From: Alopecurus myosuroides
Lineage: Eukaryota > Streptophyta > Magnoliopsida > Poales > Poaceae
Assembly: GCA_028641055.1 (NCBI GenBank)
Contig: CM054058.1
Location: forward strand, 503,572,680-503,636,679
DNA: 64,000 bases
Direction: 5' to 3'
Within the stretch, counting starts at the first letter, position 1; every line of letters begins with the position of its first letter. The position numbers were made by a program, and so were the translations under genes. The notes under the pieces are model-generated. The model made no database searches. It saw only the letters and a program-made list of their open reading frames with translations, and was not told where the DNA came from. Shown in pieces: positions 44,354 through 53,344 of this stretch.

Positions 44354-44714
44354 CATGCCGGAAGGCAGGCAAGAACCAGTCGGTCAGTACAATTCATCAA
44401 TACATAATTAATACTCCATATAAAACATGCCAAAGAGCAAGTTGGTCGATGGATTGAGCGGCGTGGGGAATCTTCCTGCTGGTTGGATACATCGCTAGCA
44501 GCTGCATGAGTTTGTTGTGATGGATTGTATGACACACACATTCATGCATGCATGCAGGTAGCAATGGATGTTTCCGATTAATTCAACCCGCAGACAGGCG
44601 GCACATTGGAATTAAAAAAATTGACTTTTTTTTTTTGCCGGCGAGTGGGGAGAGGCGTCCCCAATATGCAATTTCGTCTGGACGGTCCGCAAAATCTTCA
44701 TTCATGCGCCGATC
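44354..44714. other. Right flank of E1; no feature seen
   Basis: Short stretch between E1 and the duplicated unit, with a T-run near 44625. No supported gene. Confidence 0.35.
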
Positions 44715-45255
44715 AGTAAGACGTGGTCCATTGTCCTTTTGGGCGCTTTCGCCTCTGGATCGAAGGAGTACATGTTGTGTGTCTTCCCAACACAAGGCAA
44801 AGGCAAGCACGCCTTTCTGCCACCAAACTAAGCAATTCACAAAATGAGCAGAGAAGAGAGGATTTAGATATTCGAGTTCAGATGGGCCTTGGGCGCATTT
44901 CGTCTTGGTTGTAAACGAATAATTTGGCGTATTCCACAGACCAGAGTCAGAGTGAGATCAGCACCGTCCATCGACACGACTGGGTAAGTAGGGCGACTGT
45001 CCTTGGCCTCAAGGTGCCGAGGTCTTTGTCCATGCAGTAACAATGTGGTATCAATCACTATTTTTATTAGAAACGTCCAAGACTCTATGTGAATACATAG
45101 ATAAACAAAAGATCCAACTAAGTCCACACGAGGAATCAATTGTGTGCACGATATAGAAACTAATAAATTTGATTAGTTTGAAACTAATAAATTTGATTAG
45201 TTGTGGCGGCTAATTTAGTTGCCTGCTAGTATAACTTATATGAGACATACATTTG
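44715..45255 (+). repeat. Duplicated non-coding unit, 3' part only
   Basis: Matches 6240-6660: ATCGAAGGAGTACATG, AACACAAGGCAAAGGCA, CACGCCTTTCTGCCACCAAAC, CTTGGCCTC..GAGGTCT.TGTCCATG, TATTAGAAACGTCCAA, AATTTGATTAG. A 22-bp phrase (GAAACTAATAAATTTGATTAG) is repeated in tandem near 45160. It may be the displaced 3' half of the copy that ends at 9868. Confidence 0.7.
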
Positions 45256-45266
45256 ACTAAGAGAAT

Positions 45267-45353
45267 CACTACAGAAGAGCCGAAATACGCCGACGGGGAA
45301 AAATTATGCCGACTGGAAAAGGTTGCGGCCGTCGGCGCAGATCAAGACATGTG
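45267..45353 (+). mobile_element. CACTA transposon 5' end, cut by E5
   Basis: CACTACAGAAGAGCC is preceded by AAT and followed by subterminal GCCGACGG, GCCGACTGG and GCCGTCGGCGC motifs typical of grass CACTA elements. The element is interrupted after about 87 bp by the E5 LTR. Confidence 0.6.
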
Positions 45354-48207
45354 TAACACCCGGGGGATTTCTCTCAAATAGAATTGCTTGTTTTCCGTTT
45401 GGCATTGCATTGCATCATGCATCATTTGCATTGGCATGTGTTTCCATCTTGTTTTCTGGTGTTTTCAGTTGTTTTCAACTTGAATTCAAATTCAAATCTC
45501 ACCACTTGGTTCATACTTGGTATGTTCCAATGGGTTAAAACATGTTACAAACAAAAGTATGTCAAAAGGGTTCTCCAAGTTTGAATTTACAAAACCATCC
45601 ATTTGTCCAAATTTTAATTAAAGCAAGTAATGTGAAATTCATCCAAATTCAATTCAAATTTCAAATCAGTACCAACTTTGAAAATTTGGGAAACAAAACA
45701 TTGTATAAGTGGGAATTTTCAATTCTAAATCCATCGAAATTAACCTCATATTTTTCTGAGTTTTAAAAGTCTCCCAAAGTCTATTTTTCTCTTCCTCTTC
45801 TCTTACAAAAAAAAGAAATAATAAAAAGAGAACTGCTGGGGGAGGCAGGCCAAAGTGGCCCACCTACGACCCCAGCAAGCCCAACTCCCAGCCCACGTAC
45901 CTGTCTCTTTCCTCCGTACAGAAGGCGCGAGGAGGGCATGGTTGCCTTTCCAGCAGAGCACCACCCCCTCCCCATGGTCCCCTCCTCCTCTCTCCCTTAT
46001 CTACCCCCAATCCGCACCCCGAGTCCCAAACCCTAGCCCCTCCTCCCTCTCCTCTTCCTCCCGGCCGCCACCCTCTTTCTTCCTCCTCTACTCCCTCAAC
46101 TCTGTGTATTTTTTCTGAACCTGAAAAACAGCCCGTGGCCGGAGATGTTAGGTCATGGCGCCAAAGCCATGGTCGACGAGAAGGGCAACCGAGGATGGGC
46201 ATGGAGCCACGCCACCGTCCTCTTCCTCCTTGCCGTTTTCCAGGAGCCGAAGCCGCCTAGGTCGACGCCGGCGAGGTCGTCTTCCTCCTCCGTCCGCGAG
46301 GACGTGATCATCCCCTATCGGCCATCGCCTCCGCCCTCGCGTGGAGCAGCCACGCCAGAAGCCCCAAGGTGAGCATCCTCCCTCGGGCCCCTCCTCCCTG
46401 CCTTCCCCCTCGTGCTCTGAGTGCCGCCGTCGAGCGCTGCCCGCGTGCAGATCGTCGCCGGCCGCGTTCTGTCGCTGCACTGGACGGCCTCGCTTCAGTT
46501 TCGTCAGGTTCGCTCCGCGCAGAGTAACCTCATATAGGCCCGAAGCCCATCTAGATCACAACCACGAGCTCATCCCAGTGGCTAGCGCCCCGCACTGCCT
46601 CCCTGGAGCCCCGAGTTCGAATCCCCCCCGAGGCGCAAAGCCGCCTCTTTTTTTCGGCCTTTTTCTTTTATTTCCCGAAATCCAGAAAAACAGAACTGAG
46701 TCTTTAATTGTAAAATCAATAACAAATTGAAAATTGCTCCAATTTCAATGATTCAAATTTCTATGGTTTCATAATCTTGTGCTCTTTCTGTTAGTCACAA
46801 AGTTGCAACATGTTTCTGTAATAATTTTTGCACTAAATAATTAAATACAGAAATGGCTATTAAAATTTGAAACTTTGGAAATTCATAACTTGAGTTCTGT
46901 TCACCCAAATTGAGCAAACTTGGGCTCTAAAATTTTGTCTTAACAAACTCTACACAGTGGTATTTTATTTGGTCAGAATTGAATTATATTTGAACATGTT
47001 TCTTTCTGTTTACTAAAAGGGGCAGAATAAAAATGCTTATGGAAAAATGCATAAAAAATTCAATAATGATCCAAAAATTATGTTTAATAGCTTAAAATGT
47101 TCAGTGAAACATTTGCTACATGTTTTCAAACTTTTCAATGCAATTTGTTTACTGTTTTTCCTAATTAAAAGTGGTGCAATAATTCAATGATTTAATTAAA
47201 CCTTTTAAATTGCAAAATTCATAACTTGGGCAATTCAAATCCAATTCCAACATGTAAAATATGTTTTCCATCCCATTTTTCATGAACTTTGCAAATATAA
47301 ACTTTGTTTTCTATTTTGAATAAATTAAATTGCTGAAAACAACTATTTCTTAATTAATGCATTTAAAATTGTCAATTTAATAACTTGCTCATCTAAAATC
47401 CAAATTCAACAAATGAAATATCTATTCCATCTAAAATTTTGTGTTCTTTCCAAATATAAATTTTGTTATCTGTTTTTAACATTTAAAATTGGTGAAAACA
47501 ACAAATGTTTGTTTAAATCATTTAAAATGCCAAAGTTCATAACTTAATAAATAAAATTCCAAACTTGGTAAACAACATATCAAACTGAAGCTATTGTTGT
47601 TTTCTTATTGTTTTCATCATCCATGCATCATTCTAATCAACTTTCACATGATGGTTATTTGTAGATCATTTAATTCAACATTAATTCACGGGCTTTTCCA
47701 TATGCAATCCAAATTGCATATGGGCCCATTTAAATATGTTTACCATGTCAACTGGTTTACTTTGATGCATCAATTAATTGTCATGCATATAAAATAGGAT
47801 CATGCTGGATCTTTTGCCGTAGTAGTAATTGTTGCATCCGGTGTTTGTTCTAGTTCGTTGCTTCTTCGCGGATAGGACGTTGAGATGATGTGAGCAACGA
47901 CATGTTCTGCGGATGTACCTCTACTTGCTGGATCTCAGGCAAGTATACTCACTTGCTACCTATGGCTGCCTTTCATCACTTGTTACCGATTCTTTCTGTT
48001 GTCCTTATGCTAGCCTTATGATTCGATGCTTGTGTCTCGATCCTATCATATGTTTACCTTGCAGCCATGATATAGCCTTTCCTTCCACTTCCTATTAACT
48101 GTTGCTTGTTTACCTTGTTGGCCCTCGTGTCGTAGTTGCATGCTTATTGTTGTTTGCGCTCAGGTCTTGTTGTCCTTTTTCATATCACCTGTTTAGTTGA
48201 TAGTTGG
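45354..48207 (+). mobile_element. E5: LTR of a Del-like gypsy element, interrupted by E3
   Basis: Starts TGTAACAC..CGGGGGATTTCTC and has the architecture of the E4 LTR in the same order: AT-rich AAATTCAAAT blocks, a CT/GC-rich leader with CCCTAGCCCC, a TTCGAATCC motif (about 46612), further AT-rich DNA, TTGCATATGGGCCC, and an exon-like segment (47876-47938) ending CTCAG|GCAAGT. It breaks at 48207, where E3 begins. The rest must lie beyond the window. In the counterpart of the micro-ORF a TGA appears early, so that copy is decayed. Confidence 0.65.
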
Positions 48208-48312
48208 TGACGGGGGGATGATAACCCGGTAGGCCAAACTCCAAGGAGTAACCCGGCCCAAAGGACGGTGCGCAGGATCCGGCTAAGGATAAGGAAGCTT
48301 GTGGAGGCCCAA
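48208..48312 (+). repeat. E3 5' LTR, left piece
   Basis: 105 bp, homologous to the start of the E2 LTR (AACCCGG, CGGCCCAAA, GGATCCGGCTAAGGATAA, GAGGCCCAA). It ends in CCCAA, which is repeated at 58194-58198 on the other side of E2. Confidence 0.85.
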
Positions 48313-48769
48313 TGATGAGGGGATAGTAACCCGGTATACCAATTCAAAGGTGTGATTCGGCCCAAAACGGCGGCTGGACCGGATCCGGCTAAGGATAAAG
48401 AAACTTCTGGAAGGCCCAAAGCTTGTAATGTTTGTAACCCGGATTGTGGGTTACGGCAAGGAAAGTTAGAGTTTGTATGTAGAGTTCGAGTAGGGCTCAG
48501 GATGCGCCTTGTAGGGCAAGCCAAGGAGGGTATGGGTGCTATATAAACCGACCCCTGGGCTCAGCCTGAGAGAGATTCAAGTCATAGTTGTAACACCGGT
48601 TATCGAGTATCCAGCATAATTCATATTGAGATCCGGCGAGTTGTTTTCCGGTTCTTAGATTGCTTTCCGCCATGTCTTCCTTCGAGCTAAACCCTCTCCC
48701 AAATACTTGTGTCGACTTGCCCCAGGATCAGTTACCCCAGGTAACATCTGCCGTGATTATCCCACGACA
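48313..48769 (+). repeat. E2 5' LTR
   Basis: Starts TGATGAGGGGATAG and ends CATCTGCCGTGATTATCCCACGACA. A TATATAAACC promoter motif is at about 48540. The gag start codon (48672) lies inside it. Confidence 0.92.
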
Positions 48770-51700
48770 GTTGGCGCCCACCGTGGGGCCTGCGTCCAAA
48801 GGTGTTTACATCACGGGAGAAGCTCGGAAGGGCATGAAGAACCTCATCGTCGGAGAAATCTACGTCAACAGCAAAGGAGAGAAGATGGTAGACGATTCTG
48901 GCTGGGGGCCAGAGTCGGATCACCTCGAAACCGGATCCGTCGTGACAGTCGGCAACATCAACGTCTTCATCGGTATGGTATGTACTTCCAGTTCGAATCG
49001 TGATAATCTTGGATCTGATTCTGCGTCAGGGGAAGACACGTACGTCCAATCGGAAAAAGAAGAGTCGATTGGAACAACGGGTCAGATAGAGAGGGAGGAT
49101 GATACCGAGTCTATACGGGATTTATCGGAGGATCGATATGAGAAGGAAAACAGCGAGGAAGAACAATACGAATCTACACCGGGCATCATGCGCCGAGTTG
49201 CAGTTTATGCGGCTCCCGCGATCAATCTCAATCAAGAAAACGCAGCCGCGGCGCCAGTCGGGGCGGCTCAGGCAGTGGCCCAGCAGCAAGGTACAGTTGA
49301 CCCGGTCTTGGTCCAGGTCGATGGAGAGTCGGCATCAGTCACCAGTCGCCCAGCAGACGAGGAGCGACACGCAAATATGTTTGGGTTCCAAGCAAACCGG
49401 ACACCGGGGGCGGGCCCCTCGAATCCGCGCCACCCGGCTCTGTTTGATAATAATTTGATCTTGGACCCCACGGTCTTGGCCACAGTTATTACCCCAGAAA
49501 ACGCGGCCGAGCGCGTAAGAGACCTGGACGTGGCTCGTCGTGCATTGGAGCAGCAAAGAAGGCAAGTAGAAGCAGAAAGGCAGGGGATGGCCGCGCGGCA
49601 GCGCGAATTGGATGACCGAGAGACCCGGCTCCGGGAGGAAACGACAAGGATGCACCAAAGGCACCGAACTATGCTGCCGGCAACAGGAGGGGTTATTAAC
49701 CCGACTGCCCTGGTGTTCACGCCTCAAGATCAGCCGATTCCACCGGCGAACCCAGGGACCATACCGCGACCGTCAACAGGAGCACAGCCGGTAAACGCGC
49801 CAGCCGGGTTACCTTTGCCACAGACGGGGGTGACAGCCGGCAATAACATGCCACCACCACCATCACGATTCCACACACCAGCAGGCCATTACAACAATCC
49901 CATGGACAACGTGTACGCAGCCACGCTCGCATTAAACCAGATTCCTGTAGGAGATTCGCCTCATGCAGAAGGAACCCGACGAGCGATCGATCTGCTACAC
50001 ACCGCGGTAGCACAACAAGCTAATTACCCGGATCACAGAAGCGGTATGCACGGGACGCCATACGTCAGTCAGCAGCAAGGGAATATCCAAACAAGTTCAG
50101 CGCGGCGGAGGGAAGAGCAGCAGCAAATGCCGCCTCCTCCCCGCGCTCAGGCAGCATCAGCAGCACAGGCCGTCGTGGACAGTTCCAGGGCCAGAAGAGC
50201 CGGGGCCGGGTCTGCAGGGCACGAGCTGCCGGTGGCGCCACACCTCGTGGCACCCCCAGCCGGGTCACGTGTCTCCCGAGTAAGACCAGCCCCAACCACC
50301 CTGGCGGGACCCAAGTGCCTCTCGGACGATATCAGAGCAGAACCTTACCCGGAGAAGTTCAAAGAACCGGGGAAAGTAGTAAATTATGAGCCAACAATGG
50401 ATCCAGAAACATGGCTGAGCAGCTACGAGATGGCGATGTCAATTCGCAACGCATCCGAGAACCTCCAAGCCAAATTCATGTACTTAATGATGTCAGAGGG
50501 AGCAGCAAAGTTATGGTTCACCAATTTACCGGAAAAGTCGATCAAATCGTGGGAGGAGCTAAAGACCGCATTTATCAAGCACTTTCATGGGACATGCAGA
50601 AAGTTATTTACTATTGATGATTTAGAAAGATGCGTTCAGAAGAAAGGAGAGTCAGCACGCAGCTGGGTACGCCGGGTTATGGAGATACTCCACTCGTCTA
50701 CAGATATCCAGCCTAAGGACGCGCTACAAGCTATGGCAAAAACATGTAAGTATGTTCCTTTAGTGCAAAAGCTAACTCGCATGAAATCTAGTAGGAATGC
50801 AGCGGAGGTTACGATGGGAGAGTTAATGGATGCATGCAACAAACACGCTGCAACGGATACCACAGAGGAGGAAGTTGATGACAAGAAAGCAAAAGCAAAC
50901 ACAGGTAACAGTGGGAAAACCGGCAATGGATCGGCGCCAAACAATAATGGAAATAGCCAGAACAAACGCCCGTTTGAAGGGAATTCCGAGTTTGTAGCCA
51001 ACACGGAGGCCGGGTCTTCAAGACCTAGATCCGAAGGAAATTTTAATACTGGAAATCACAATGGGGGACACTACCAAGGACCTCCAAGACCAAGCAACAG
51101 TTGGGACATATTTAGGATGGCATGCCCGAAGCATAGCAGGAACGGCAAGCCGGCCAATCATTCGTTGGAGCAGTGTGCCGACTTACAAAGGTGGAAGAAC
51201 GAGGAAGTGAACAGAGCCATGCGAGGTGCAGGCCGAGGAGGAGGCCCGGGCCTAGGTGGAAATTTGGGCAACGGACCGCCCCCAGCCGGCAACCCGCCAG
51301 CTGGAAATCAAGGTAACAATCAAGGGGGAGCGGGAGGTTTTCAAGCTAACCCCAAACAGCTGGGTCAATATCACGTGCACACTACGGGAGGCTCTAACAA
51401 GGATAAGAAGATACTGAAACAAGCAGTTAATTCGGTCTCTTCCGCTGTTCCAAGATATTTGAGGTGGTCAGAACAAGAGGTAACATGGAGCAGGAAGGAT
51501 CACCCGGACAGAGTTGATCACCCGGGAGTCTTAGCTTTGGTAGTGGCACCACAGGTCAACGGCTACGAGCTGAAAAAAGTCTTGATGGATGGAGGAAGTA
51601 GTATCAATATCCTGTACTGGGAAACTTTTCTGCGTATGGGCTTAAAGGAATCGCAGCTGCAAAAGAGTACAACAGTTTTTCACGGGATAGTGCCGGGTCA

Positions 51701-52298
51701 TTCGGCATGCCCCGAAGGAAAGGTGGCACTGGAGGTAGCTTTTGGAGAGTCAAAGGACAATTACCGAGTCGAGTGGCTTACCTTTGAGGTAGTAAAGTTG
51801 CGCAGTCCTTATCATGCATTGTTTGGAAGGCCGGCTTATGCCAAGTTCATGGCAAGACCGTGTTATGTGTACCTACAGCTGAAAATCCCGGGTCCTAAGA
51901 AGACCATTACAATACACGGAAATCGGGATATAGCAGCTGAATGTGATGAGGGAGATGCGGCAATGGCCGAGCAAGCCTGCAGGAAGGAAGAGCTCAAACA
52001 TTACCGTTCTCAGGTGGACCTAGAAGAGAGGACAACGTCAAAAAAGCCAACTCCTGAGGGGGACAAAGCAGAAATTAGGGCAGAACAAAACCCTAAGATG
52101 GTAGGCTTCATCAGGAGCGATCCTTTCAAAACTCCTAGCAGGAAAGAAGAAGACGTACCGCCATCCGCAGCTGATCACGCTTCAAGGACGATATACCCGG
52201 ATTGGCTAGCAAATCCGGTACTCATTATGAAAGGGCCTAGCAAATGGAGAATGTGCATCGGCCGTACCAACACGAGGCCGATTCTCGAGAATAACTAA
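48672..52298 (+). CDS. E2 gag-protease, intact, starts in the LTR and ends in an RT remnant (1208 aa)
   Basis: ATG at 48672 lies in the 5' LTR; the frame reads MSSFELNPLPNTCVDLPQDQ, crosses the PBS as PRQLAPTVG and continues without a stop. A long variable, Q/P-rich N-terminal half includes a charged coiled-coil stretch (ARRALEQQRRQVEAERQ). The retrotransposon gag region is at about residues 560-750 (WLSSYEMAMSIRNASENLQ, KSWEELKTAFIKHF). Next come a C..H..C zinc-like block (CPKHSRNGKPANHSLEQC) and an aspartic protease with DGGSSIN (D973). The last residues (about 1176-1195), DWLANPVLIMKGPSKWRMCI, are the first block of Tat reverse transcriptase, then the frame ends: pol was deleted inside RT. 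A frame this long kept open suggests recent activity or selection on gag. Confidence 0.88.
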   Translation: MSSFELNPLPNTCVDLPQDQLPQVTSAVIIPRQLAPTVGPASKGVYITGEARKGMKNLIVGEIYVNSKGEKMVDDSGWGPESDHLETGSVVTVGNINVFIGMVCTSSSNRDNLGSDSASGEDTYVQSEKEESIGTTGQIEREDDTESIRDLSEDRYEKENSEEEQYESTPGIMRRVAVYAAPAINLNQENAAAAPVGAAQAVAQQQGTVDPVLVQVDGESASVTSRPADEERHANMFGFQANRTPGAGPSNPRHPALFDNNLILDPTVLATVITPENAAERVRDLDVARRALEQQRRQVEAERQGMAARQRELDDRETRLREETTRMHQRHRTMLPATGGVINPTALVFTPQDQPIPPANPGTIPRPSTGAQPVNAPAGLPLPQTGVTAGNNMPPPPSRFHTPAGHYNNPMDNVYAATLALNQIPVGDSPHAEGTRRAIDLLHTAVAQQANYPDHRSGMHGTPYVSQQQGNIQTSSARRREEQQQMPPPPRAQAASAAQAVVDSSRARRAGAGSAGHELPVAPHLVAPPAGSRVSRVRPAPTTLAGPKCLSDDIRAEPYPEKFKEPGKVVNYEPTMDPETWLSSYEMAMSIRNASENLQAKFMYLMMSEGAAKLWFTNLPEKSIKSWEELKTAFIKHFHGTCRKLFTIDDLERCVQKKGESARSWVRRVMEILHSSTDIQPKDALQAMAKTCKYVPLVQKLTRMKSSRNAAEVTMGELMDACNKHAATDTTEEEVDDKKAKANTGNSGKTGNGSAPNNNGNSQNKRPFEGNSEFVANTEAGSSRPRSEGNFNTGNHNGGHYQGPPRPSNSWDIFRMACPKHSRNGKPANHSLEQCADLQRWKNEEVNRAMRGAGRGGGPGLGGNLGNGPPPAGNPPAGNQGNNQGGAGGFQANPKQLGQYHVHTTGGSNKDKKILKQAVNSVSSAVPRYLRWSEQEVTWSRKDHPDRVDHPGVLALVVAPQVNGYELKKVLMDGGSSINILYWETFLRMGLKESQLQKSTTVFHGIVPGHSACPEGKVALEVAFGESKDNYRVEWLTFEVVKLRSPYHALFGRPAYAKFMARPCYVYLQLKIPGPKKTITIHGNRDIAAECDEGDAAMAEQACRKEELKHYRSQVDLEERTTSKKPTPEGDKAEIRAEQNPKMVGFIRSDPFKTPSRKEEDVPPSAADHASRTIYPDWLANPVLIMKGPSKWRMCIGRTNTRPILENN
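48770..48788 (+). other. E2 primer binding site
   Basis: GTTGGCGCCCACCGTGGGG directly after the LTR end, identical to E1 and E3. It is also coding (QLAPTVG). Confidence 0.75.
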
Positions 52299-53344
52299 AG
52301 CAGTGTAATGGACGGCAGGTTTCATACGCACTCTTTTCCTATCCAGGGTACCTAAGGGGACTGGAAGGTTTTTAATGAGGCGGCCTGCTGATTCAAAAAA
52401 GAAATTTTTATCGATAAAAGAAGATGGTCTCGAGTCTTATCATGGTCTTTGCTTCAGTTACAAGTAAGTAATGATTGTTATTATCAATACGTCAATATCA
52501 TTGAAATACGTCACGTGCATATAGGTCTTCGGGGATTGGTGTGCTTAAATAAGTAATCACAAACCCGGAGACCCGGCCTTGATGCCTATGAGTTATGAGG
52601 GCTGATTACTCGAAAAAACGGGTACGGCTGCAATCTTATAACCGGACAAAGGAGCCAAATTTCTTGATTATTCTTACTTAAGCTTGATGTGACTCGCGCT
52701 AAAGTGGCATGATCTGTTCGCTTACGATTACAATCAAACTATGCAGCCCAATGGGACTTGCTTGACCCTGTTTTTCGTATAGATGTAACAGCATGGTATC
52801 CACGCGAAAGCCGGCTTACAGTACAAGATAATCAAAAGGGTCATCTAAACCACAAGTCCATGCAGAGTATAAGGCTCAAATAGCCGGAAACTCAACAAGT
52901 ATTAAGCATGACTTCAGTATTTATGTGAATAGCTATTGGTCTTCAGCTTGGTAAAGAGCAGTTTGTCATCTGAGAAAGGCCACGCCCCCTTAGCTCGTAC
53001 TTTGGGTCATGGGGACTGGTGACTTCGAGACAGAAGCAAACTGCTTAACTACTAAAGCTCGTAAACCTTAGTTTCCGAGTCTTGGGGACTTAAAGAAAAG
53101 TCCGTCTATCAAAACCTACGATACTCGGTTAGCCGAGTCTCAAAAGGGAATCAAAAGCAAGAGTTCAAAGTATCGAGAATAAGATTACATGTAACACAAG
53201 GATCGAGATTATCAAAAGCCGGGAGAGGCAAAGAGTTATCATAAATTAACAAGCGCAAAAGTCTTAATATCAGTATCAATGTTGCACAGGCGCACCGCTA
53301 AAGATCATATCAGTCTCGAGAAATGCAAAGCACTAGGTATCATC
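52299..53344 (+). other. E2 spacer between gag and the antisense gene
   Basis: Non-coding. From about 52510 it is collinear with E3 62085-62925 (GACCCGGCCTTGATGCCTAT, GTACGGCTGCAATCTTATAAC, AGCCGGCTTACAGTACAAGAT), so it is a conserved part of the family. It contains several CTTGGGGACT phrases resembling the polypurine tract. Confidence 0.6.
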
